Source of the DNA: Cladopsammia gracilis
Taxonomy: Eukaryota > Cnidaria > Anthozoa > Scleractinia > Dendrophylliidae
DNA length: 64,000 nt
Assembly (NCBI GenBank): GCA_022457155.1
Contig: JAJGOT010000502.1
Location: forward strand, 496,001-560,000
Direction: 5' to 3'
The notes below the pieces were generated by a model that saw only the letters and a program-made list of their open reading frames with translations, did not search any database and was not told where the DNA came from. Numbering within the stretch: the first letter of the stretch is position 1; every line of letters starts with the position of its first letter. The position numbers and the translations under genes are program-made. This document shows positions 10,310-18,194 of the stretch, in pieces.

Positions 10310-11341
10310 ATGCACAACGTTATTGATGACAACTGAAAACAAAAGCAGAAACAATAGCGCCGTTAACGCATGCAAGCATAATTACTATGTGGGATACGGA
10401 AATCTTACTACGCCCACGGTTATGAATTGGCTCTAATGCAACATACTTTTCTCGACAGTCCCTTTCACGCTCGCTAATAGGGAGGGAGGGAGGAATGGAG
10501 GGAGGGAAGGGAAATGATCATGAAGAGCAGAGATAACAACATGTCATGACCGTCAACAGCTGTCGAATGATTTCAGACGCGAAGTACTTTAAAATAAGTT
10601 ACAGAGCTCTTATTTATACTCGCATTGTAAGAGGCTGGGGCAAAAGTGCACTTTTCGGAGCGCCTCACAGAAATGGCTAAGAAAACAATGGACAAACAAC
10701 AAATCAACGGACCCTAGCTCTAAAACAATAGAGGTGCACCTCATCTAGGTCCAATGAAGTTCCGAAGAGGTTCACTACTACTCAGAGGCTGGCAAGGAAT
10801 GTTTTGTTTAGGATAACACTTGCAATGGCGCGTACAAACATAATACCGTATTGCCTTGAATAACAGCCGTCTTTTGAATAATAATATTACCTTCGAGCTG
10901 GGACCGAGCCTACAGAGGAAGCAAATTATAATATTAGTAGAAATATGTTTGTAAGTCCCTCCGTTGCCACTTTCTAGGACTGTATGCAGGGCTTGGAAGG
11001 GGTTCTGCGTGATCCGGGATTTAACCGAAATTGAGTGCGTGATTCGGGAATACAAAATAAATCCAGCCGTGATTGGAGAATACAGTATATCAGGCTGTGA
11101 TGCGGGATTTGCTTTATCTGTGGTCCGTGATTCGTCATTTCCACCGACAAAATTCTATGAAATTCAAATATTTTAGCCCGTATCAATACACACTCGCAAT
11201 TTTGTCGTGTTTTATAGCAACCTTTCAAAAACTTTGTAACTACCCTTCGGTCGCGCTTCTCTCGTTCCGCGTCTTTCCCCCACGCGGGTCTCCTGCGTCT
11301 TGCCAAGAAAGATGACTGGGGACGAATCAGATGCTGAACTC
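10310..11341. other. Intergenic DNA left of the tandem duplication
   Basis: A purine-rich stretch of gggagg repeats lies at about 10482-10512. The open frames (10741-11055, 10974-11306, 11073-11315) overlap on opposite strands and show no recognisable domain. No gene is supported. Confidence 0.4.
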
Positions 11342-11530
11342 CAATTTTGAATAAAACAGGAAATAGCGGTCAGAAGATGAAACTAACGCCAAATACCACA
11401 CAAGGAATGAAGGTTAGTGTAACTAAACAATATTATTTCCAATGAACTCATTGGAAATTATCGGTCTTGTTTGAAACGAATGTTGAAGTTCCCATACAAA
11501 CCTTTATAGTTCACAAAAGGCTTATTTGTG

Positions 11531-11560
11531 GTGCGGGGGGTGGGGGGGGGGGGGGGGATG
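11531..11560. repeat. G-run, copy 1
   Basis: A run of G interrupted by one T (gcggggggtgggg...). It is one base longer than in copy 2 (about 29239-29262). It could form a G-quadruplex and is also a likely sequencing-error site. Confidence 0.6.
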
Positions 11561-11872
11561 GGCGAACGAGCGCTGATGATCAGGAACGTGAATATAGCCA
11601 GAATACTGCATAATAGTATATGTGTGTCTATATCACGGCTATTCGCAATCTTTCGGAAATAAACGAAAATTCCACATAAAGAAATGCGCTTTACAAGGAT
11701 AAAACAATAAAATTAAAAAAAATGTGAGTAAATATTTATATATACAAAATTTTACAAACATCACAAATTAAAAGCACCTCTAAAAAGATCACGTTTAAAA
11801 ACTGACAATGTTCCAATATGAGAATTTGGTTTTATCGACTGAGTCGATAAGGTAAATTAGCCACCGTAAAAA

Positions 11873-11922
11873 GATTCGAGAAAGCTGACGTTTCGAGCGC
11901 TAGCCCTTCGTCGGAGCGAATC
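11873..11922 (-). ncRNA. Hammerhead ribozyme-like motif, copy 1 left arm
   Basis: Complement of the right-arm motif, with the same core (ccgacga, gggc-tagc-gctc, gaaacgtc) and the same U4-to-C change. Both arms sharing this change suggests it was present in the parent element or copied between arms. Confidence 0.65.
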
Positions 11923-12337
11923 AAGGGATTGTGGGTAGTGTGTGGTTTTATATAGTAGGAGGAGCTCCGCCATTGGTGGAAATTTTGTGACGTGAAAAAC
12001 AAATGTAAATTAGTTGAATGAAAAGCGTTCGGGGTTTGAGAGTACCGATTCGAAAGATGATTTTTTGTTCTAAGTTTTTACGGCTTTCTGTGTTGCCCTG
12101 GTGTAGGGAAACGCCACAGATTGTCATGTGTTGCTTAGAATGGTTAGCAAGATTGAAATGACGCGCGACTGGTTTGGATGCGTCTTTGTCATTTTTTTTT
12201 CGGCACTCTCAAACCCCACGGAATTAACGAACGCTTTTCATTCAACTAATTTACATTTGTTTTTCACGTCACAAAATTTCCACCAATGGCGGAGCTCCTC
12301 CTACTATATAAAACCACACACTACCCACAATCCCTTG

Positions 12338-12386
12338 ATTCGCTCCGACGAAGGGCTAGCGCTCGAAACGTCAGCTTTCTCGAATC
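12338..12386 (+). ncRNA. Hammerhead ribozyme-like motif, copy 1 right arm
   Basis: Order of parts: gattcg / ccgacga / gggc-tagc-gctc / gaaac / gtc / agc ... cgaatc. Stem II is ggg(c)/gctc with a four-base tagc loop. The outer stem pairs gattcg with cgaatc. Stem III is the minimal palindromic acgt seen in Penelope hammerheads. GUC is the expected cleavage triplet. The core has CCGACGA where the consensus is CUGANGA, one substitution (U4 to C), so activity is uncertain. Confidence 0.65.
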
Positions 12387-12606
12387 TTTTTACGGTGGCT
12401 AATTTACCTTATCGACTCAGTCGATAAAACCAAATTCTTGTGCTTCACCCCCACCGACGCAGCACCACAGTTTCTCTAGAAACTAACCCCATTCATTTAA
12501 TGTTCCAATATGGATGACTTCTCTGGCTAGGTTGTTCCATAATTTGGATACAGATAACAGCGTTGTCTATTTTAGATAAGTTTAGCCTGTTCCAGGCGTT
12601 CAGATA

Positions 12607-13459
12607 CAGTTGAACCTCTCTTATACGGACACTGAAGGGACAGAGCAAAGCCGTGTCCGTATTAGAGAGGTGTCCGTATTATAGAGGTCACCACGATGAC
12701 GTCACTTGACTGACAGTTTTTGTTCAGCAATTAAAAACAGGCCCACACTCGTCAAGTCAAGTCAAGTTTATTTTGTCCCATGATTGATGTTACAGTAGTA
12801 CAATTCATAGTTATGATAAGGGAGCAGGAGCTCTCAACAAACCCTACTGGGCTTACAAGGAGAGCCCCTGTTACATCGTGTTTTTACCTACTTTACAATA
12901 ACATGGCTATTAGTTAACTATTCATTACCTAAATCATATTTCAATATGAATATACATATAAATATGAATATATTTTAGCGTTTGCTAATTACATTTCTAC
13001 CAAGAAGATTATTTACGGAGAAGATAGTTTTGGATTTCGAAAGATGACATTTTCATAATGGAGATACGGATAAAGTAGTGCATAATAAAGCGTTCTTAAT
13101 ACTTTAAGTGACACATAATGCCGAGCTTCACAAAGAATTCCAGTTGTTTTTGAGATTTTGTGTTGAATATAGTCAATGTGTTGTTTCCATGTGAACTTGG
13201 AGTCTATGTCTTTTAACTGCATCTAAATTGATTAATATACAGCAGTGAGACACTGTCTATCAGTAGTGTACAACATAAGGTATACGAATCACTGTTTTAA
13301 AAAGAAACGAACTACAACGCAATGCTGCATGTGAAAAAGTTATATGAAGTACAATTCTGAAAATGCTGAAAATGCGAGAATTTTGTCGGGACATAGGAAA
13401 CTGTCCGTAATAGAGAGGTGTCCGTATCAGAGAGGTGTCCGTAAGGAGAGGTTCGACTG
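12607..13459. mobile_element. pogo/Tc1-like MITE with TA flanks, copy 1
   Basis: TIRs of about 25 bp begin cagttgaacctctctta on the left and cagtcgaacctctcctta on the right, each flanked by TA. This matches Tc1/mariner/pogo-type insertion. Subterminal tandem motifs agagaggtgtccgtat occur near both ends (12655-12690, 13405-13443). There is no transposase. A LINE tail is nested inside. Confidence 0.75.
12754..13222 (-). pseudogene. CR1/jockey-like LINE 3' tail nested in the MITE, copy 1
   Basis: The minus frame 13222-13013 reads KDIDSKFTWKQHIDYI ... KISKTTGILCEARHYVSLKVLRTLYYALLYPYLHY in successive blocks. This is the region just after the RT palm in CR1/jockey-type LINEs. The 3' end is a (gtcaa)n-like tail at about 12754-12770. 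It is strongly truncated and carries no catalytic motif. Confidence 0.75.
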
Positions 13460-13882
13460 TAGTGGGGAAAGTGCGAATAGTTGGGGAAGAGGCGAAGAAA
13501 AGCGAGCAAAAAAAAAATGCGGGGAGCGGGGAGACGAGGGAACGCCTGTAAACAAACTCAACAAAAAGGTCCTTCCGCCCACTTTTAGACGGCCAACTCA
13601 GTTGCCAATCAAATGTCAATTACAACCGGATTAGATTTCCCGGGAAATTAACACATGCAAGATCCACGTTGGCAAATTCTCTCATATCTCATATCTCGGT
13701 CTGCGTTTCGATGTCTGACCGTTTTCCAGTACGTTATTCTGCAAACGAATTGCCAGTCCATCCTTCAACGTGTTGCAGGTTTTGCCAAAAAAAAAATGTG
13801 AAGTGCATGTTCGGAAACCAAAGTTCCATGTGTGTCCCTTTTTAGTGCAGTTAAAAATAAGGATATTGTTAGCTATTGTTGG
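13460..13882. other. No feature seen between the MITE and the TIR element, copy 1
   Basis: A-rich runs occur at about 13508 and 13788. The 13344-13634 open frame crosses the MITE end and has no recognisable domain. Confidence 0.35.
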
Positions 13883-13889
13883 ATATTCT

Positions 13890-14935
13890 CCCGGCGGTAT
13901 CAGTCAATGAAAATCAATCATTGATTGCAATCAATATAATCAATAATAATCAATAATAATTAATTGATTGATTTTGATTGGTTCAACCAATCAATACAAA
14001 TCGAAACTCACTCACCGACACATCTTAATTTTATTGATTATTATTGATTTTTATAGATAATCAATAACTGGTTATACAACAGTAAAACCTGAGCTTTAAC
14101 GGCGTATATACGTCATATACCCGACGGAATTTTGCACGCTGTGGTAATCCGATTGCACACGCACTTGAGTTGGATAAAAACGTCCGCGACAAAAACGTCC
14201 AAACAAAGATCTCGTGGAACTATCCATATTCTGTGTCGTTAAAGGCTACCCGACGAATGTCCTTTTGATGTGAATGTTGGAGAAACGTTTTTGGCATCCA
14301 AGAAGAGAGGAGAACGTGGGAATGCGTTCAAAGCTACCAGCAGTGATCAGGGGCAGCTCGGCCATCTTCAATCAGAGCTTGTTAGTTCTAAGGTTTTCGG
14401 AAAGTTAAGAAACCCAGGGAAATAGATAATCGAAATTTATTATTTCTTAATATGTTTTACAGAATTGTCACAGGACCTCCAGAAGATGATCCTAAGGGAC
14501 GATGGCGACGCGGTAGAGGAAAAAATGTCCCCGAGACCATCACTCGTTTTAGCTAATTATTATGTTGTTAGTAGCAGAAAGCAATCTCAAGGATACGTTT
14601 ATATCCAACTCAAGTGCGTGTGCAATCTTAAAGGATACGTTTAGTTATAATATATATATATGAGAACAAATAAACTTTTTAAAATCATTTGTCAATTCAT
14701 ATGATGCGTTTTGTTGAAAAGAAAACCGAGATTTGACTACCTATCGATGAAAATCAATGATAATCAAAATCAATCAATGGTAATCGATAATAATCAATGA
14801 AAATCGCAACTCACTCAAATTTGGGGCTTCGATTAATATTGATTTCCAATATCAATCAATTGATTATTATTGATTATTATTGATTATATTGATTATATTG
14901 ATGCTGATTGATTTTCATTGATTGATACCGCCGGG
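13890..14935. mobile_element. 1.05-kb TIR transposon with 7-bp target duplication, copy 1
   Basis: Perfect 13-bp ends cccggcggtatca are extended imperfectly by tcaatgaaaatcaatc and flanked by atattct on both sides (13883-13889, 14936-14942). The subterminal ~100 bp on each side is a dense array of tcaat / attga motifs. There is no transposase frame. A second TIR element is nested inside (14152-14626). An 8-bp duplication (gatattct) is possible if one terminal C is assigned to the flank. Confidence 0.85.
14152..14626. mobile_element. Nested 475-bp TIR segment, copy 1
   Basis: Perfect 25-bp inverted ends beginning attgcacacgcacttgag lie inside the larger TIR element. The internal sequence has no clear coding function. 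No target duplication could be assigned, so it might be part of the outer element rather than a separate insertion. Confidence 0.6.
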
Positions 14936-14942
14936 ATATTCT

Positions 14943-15352
14943 GGAGCGTTTGGTGTTGGCCGACATTGCTCGCTCGTTATAGGCCACGAAATGGACAAAA
15001 GTGAACAGAAATCTGATGTTAGCTGCCTTACCTGTGCCAGAACATTGGCAAAAACTCATGCCAACATTTCTAAATTATTTTCGGGGGAAACTGGTGAATC
15101 GCAGAGAGCGGGGAAGCGACAAACCTACACAAGGTCACCGATAGGACATACTCCCTCAGCAAAGCGTGCGCCGACGGCGCAGCTGACAGCGCCACAGAAA
15201 CGACAACAACTGCGAAATCGCGACGTTCTCTCGCTCTTGCGGGCTCTGATGAGGACCAAAATTCGCTTGGAGTGGCCCCCATTAACGACGCAATGGCTGA
15301 TGAAATGAATTCTTCGATGAATCTCAACGGAGACAAAACAGTCGTGAAGGTC
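14943..15352 (+). pseudogene. Exon-like coding scrap with CxxC, interrupted by the TIR element, copy 1
   Basis: Joining the two sides of the target duplication gives an uninterrupted reading of IVGYSGAFGVGRH across the insertion site. It continues MDKSEQKSDVSCLTCARTL (14993 on). About 15170 the sensible frame shifts to one reading SATETTTTAKSRRSLALAG and SDEDQNSLGVAPIND, ending near 15355 at a stop or at a possible donor (cca/gtaaac). I do not recognise the family. It could be a captured exon or a transposon ORF. Confidence 0.4.
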
Positions 15353-15654
15353 CAGTAAACTTTACAGTAAACTTTTCTATTTATTTAAGCTTATAAGATA
15401 AGAGAAACGTCAAATGAAAGTGCGTGTAAGCTTATATATATCTCCAAAATAAAAATTCGAAACCGATATTCGTTAGAAGCCTTTGTGTCTTAACAAGACA
15501 AGCAAATGTAATCTAATTTCGCATTCATTTCAGAACATACGCTTTACTTAAATCTTAAGCTTAATGAAACCTTCAAAGCTGGAATAAATTTAAAGAAATG
15601 TTTAAAAAGCTTAAGCTTTATTAAAGCTTATATAAAATTTATGTGTTTACAATT

Positions 15655-15795
15655 TGAGCAATGAATAATTTCTTTTTCGCCGCGTCCTCGTCCATTCAGT
15701 CCCTCCTCCTGCTCCAATCCTTTGGCTATTGCTGTAACTCCAGTTCGATTCAATTGCTCCACTTGATCTTTCATGATAGCTACGAGCTAGAGTGG
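15655..15795 (-). pseudogene. RecQ-like helicase fragment, copy 1
   Basis: The minus strand reads VAIMKDQVEQLNRTGVTAI followed by KGLEQEEGLNGRG and EKEIIHCS. The first block matches the motif region of RecQ-family helicases just after the Walker A segment (LMxDQVxxL.xxGI.A). Only about 45 codons remain. It adjoins a LINE fragment on the opposite strand, so it is a captured or decayed piece. Confidence 0.55.
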
Positions 15796-15889
15796 TGTAA
15801 CAACGAGGATCGTCGAAACGGCACCATCTTTTCCGTTCATCGCTTTCATTATCCGTGGAAAGAGCTGAAAGATCAAGCTCTTTTCGAAG

Positions 15890-16075
15890 CCGGTTGGAAG
15901 TATTATCCATATGTGAGTTATAATGAGGCGTTAGTACAGGCAGGCCTAAGTAGGTTAGCTGATCATCATCAAGACCTCTGTAAGTCTCTTTTTGACAATA
16001 TTTTCGAAGACAACAATCATCGCCTGCATTATCTATTACCACTACCACAGTTAGCTACAAAGGAACAAGCAAATT
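15890..16075 (+). pseudogene. LINE ORF2 C-terminal scrap, copy 1
   Basis: The plus frame contains SYNEALVQAGLSRLADHH then QDLCKSLFDNIFEDNNHRL and HYLLPLP. This is the conserved C-terminal tail of CR1-like LINE ORF2 (…AGL..L..RR..LC..LF..I…..L..LLP). The upstream part of the same open frame (15661-15880) is antisense to the helicase scrap and is not part of this protein. Confidence 0.65.
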
Positions 16076-16238
16076 AACCATTTTCCCGTCACGTAGTTTT
16101 TTCTCATTTTTCGTTACGGGCACTTAAAGAGGTTTATGATGCAAAAATAATTCCGTTGCAATATTTATTATTCGAGAAAACACAAACAAGCGGCCATTGT
16201 GAAATTATGCAAATTAGTTATAACAAATTTGTTGAATT

Positions 16239-16682
16239 GACCATTTTCGATATATTAAAATTCATACTTGGCTCCGAGTCTTGGGGGAATAAAACAAAAG
16301 AAATCACATTGAGGTTCAGCGTTGAATTGTTCATTTTTTTTGTTTTATTATTCGACTGTGACGTCATTTTAACTTATAAGGGAAAGAGAACACGCAAAAT
16401 ATCCGAGCGAATAACACAGTAGATTTTCGTATTACACCTTAGCATCCCGGTATAAAAAGAATTTCAGTCGAATAATAAATCCCTTATTCGATGGTTTAAC
16501 AGATAATACGTGCGGACATTTTACTCATTGCTCGCATTTTTTCTCGCCCCTGCGGGGATCGAAAAAATACTACGCAACTCGTAAAATATCCGCGCGTATT
16601 ATCTGTTAAACCATCGAATAAGGTGTATTTATTCCCCCAAGTCTCGGAGCCAAGTATGAATTTTAATATATCGAAAATGGTC
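16239..16682. mobile_element. Nested foldback element, copy 1
   Basis: The outer inverted ends are 55 bp with one mismatch (start gaccattttcgatatatt; inner end cttgggggaataaa). A second inverted pair inside (16492-16623, ccttattcgatggtttaac ...) surrounds a short centre. Divergent direct repeats flank it: taaccattttcccgtc at about 16076 and taaccgttttgcctag at about 16686, each leading into a gatgcaaaaata/gacgcaaaaata block. Confidence 0.7.
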
Positions 16683-16689
16683 TATTAAC

Positions 16690-17337
16690 CGTTTTGCCTA
16701 GCGTCGATTTTTCTCGATTTTTGATGTGTTAGTAAGGGACACTTAAGAAATTATTTGACGCAAAAATACTTTATGTTGCAATTTGTTCAAGCAGGAACAA
16801 GGTATAACATAGAATGACTGGACTACCGTGACTGAAAAACAAGCTAGGTGCTTAAAAATTACGCGGGATGCCTGTCGCACACCGCGTTGAAGTTTCGGTT
16901 GATTACTCTTCCTCGTCGTCACAAATTGCCACGTTTTTTTAAAGTTTCCTGTAACCCACGGACGTCTCGAGAGAATTCCTGTGTGACATCACAATTCACT
17001 TCTGCTCGTGTATTTAAATGGCAAAAGTCTACAGTTTCCACCCATGTGGGAGGCTAGACAGCTTTAGCGCAATTGCACATGTGCGTGCTTGATTGGTCCT
17101 GCTTATTTCAGTTGGCGATCAAGCTGTGTACAGCTTCTTGTTTATAAGTATAAACAGATTGATGACTGTGGGTAGTCAATCAAAGTTAATGCTTACATTG
17201 ACCAAAACATCCCGCGTGAAAGCCTCCAGGCGTCTTGTTGACAAGGAAGGTCAGTAAATTCACTGCCAGCTACAGATCAAGGACTCAAGAGGTGCAGACT
17301 ACGCATTATTTGAGGGTCTCATGAGGTTAACCGTTAA
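16690..17337. other. Spacer DNA, copy 1
   Basis: No gene is supported. The open frame 16848-17057 has no recognisable domain. Confidence 0.35.
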
Positions 17338-17645
17338 CAGTCAAACAAGGTAAAATTTTACTATCAAACAAGGGCAAATTTTACCGTCATTTTACCGTCT
17401 AACAAGGGTAAATTTTACTATCAGACAAGGGCAAATTTTACTATCAAACAAGGGTAAATTTTACCGTCTAACAAGGGTAAATTTTACTATCAAACAATGG
17501 CAAATTTTACCGTCAAACAACGGTAAATTTTACCGACAAACAAGGGTAAATTTTACTATCAAACAAGGATAAATTTACTATCAAACATAGGCAAATTTTA
17601 TCGTCAAACAAGGGTAAATATTATCGTCAAACAATGGTAAAATTA
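17338..17645. repeat. ~23-bp tandem array, copy 1
   Basis: About a dozen degenerate units of tatcaaacaagggtaaa-ttttac, alternating between (a)ctatcaaaca and ccgtcaaaca forms. There is no coding potential. Confidence 0.85.
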
Positions 17646-17899
17646 ATAACAGTGACCGAACTGACTTTCGTCTGAAATTACTTCCGGTTTCAAAACGTCT
17701 AAACTCCTCTTATAACCGTAACCGTCAAAATGTCTAAAATTTAACCGTCAAAGCTACCCCTCTCCCATTGTGACTCTCTAATGTCAAAATCCGAAAAGTT
17801 TAGAGAAATAAAACTGTGTTCTTGAAGAATATGTAGTGCTTCTTTACTTGGTACTTTGGTATGTGCCAAGTTAACAGGAATGTCAGTGAAATTATTGAT

Positions 17900-18125
17900 T
17901 ACACAGGATGAAATTGCACGATTCCGTATTTCATAAACGTGACGGAAACATAGAACTACGTATTTCCGTTACGTTTCCGTGACACGGAAACGCGCAAAAT
18001 TCATCTTGTCACGTTTCCGTCGTATTTCCTCAACGGAATTTTCACGTCATGTTTCCGTCATATTTCTGCCAGTAGATTTCCGTTTTTCTTTGTTTCCGTT
18101 ACGTTTCTGGAACGGATTTCCGATT
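17900..18125. repeat. TTTCCGT-rich degenerate repeat, copy 1
   Basis: The motif tttccgt(t)acg and its complement acggaaa(c) recur more than ten times in ~225 bp without a fixed period. It lies between two tandem arrays. Confidence 0.55.
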
Positions 18126-18194
18126 TGTTCCTTAGGCCTAAGAACATAAATCTCAGAAGGAGCTTTTAATCTTAAGAATAAAATGGTAATACGA

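Larger units (their letters stand above)
11822..12437. mobile_element. Foldback of inverted Penelope-type termini, copy 1
   Basis: Arms 11822-12043 and 12205-12437 are inverted copies of about 220 bp. Each contains gactgagtcgataa next to its outer end and a hammerhead-like core (see separate entries). The text after the right arm (ttgtgcttcacccccaccg, then cgcagcaccacag) resembles, from memory, the leader that follows such termini in cnidarian Penelope elements. I read this as two Penelope pLTR-like ends in inverted arrangement. The 12128-12427 open frame is just the right arm read through. Confidence 0.7.

Noticed and set aside
10741..11315. Overlapping ~100-codon frames on both strands
   Set aside because: No motif, mutual antisense overlap and no splice or start support.
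12128..12427. 99-codon protein repeated exactly at 29832-30131
   Set aside because: It is the right arm of the hammerhead-bearing foldback; exact repetition reflects the segmental duplication, not conservation.
14922..15336. 128-codon plus-strand and 88-codon minus-strand frames as real genes
   Set aside because: The plus frame starts in transposon terminus sequence and leaves the protein-like frame near 15170. The minus frame is its shadow.
15647..16048. 133-codon minus-strand gene
   Set aside because: Its frame does not match the helicase scrap frame for most of its length and is antisense to the LINE tail. It is a chance frame over two fragments.
17338..17645. CRISPR-like array
   Set aside because: Units are contiguous degenerate tandem repeats with no unique spacers, and the genome is eukaryotic.
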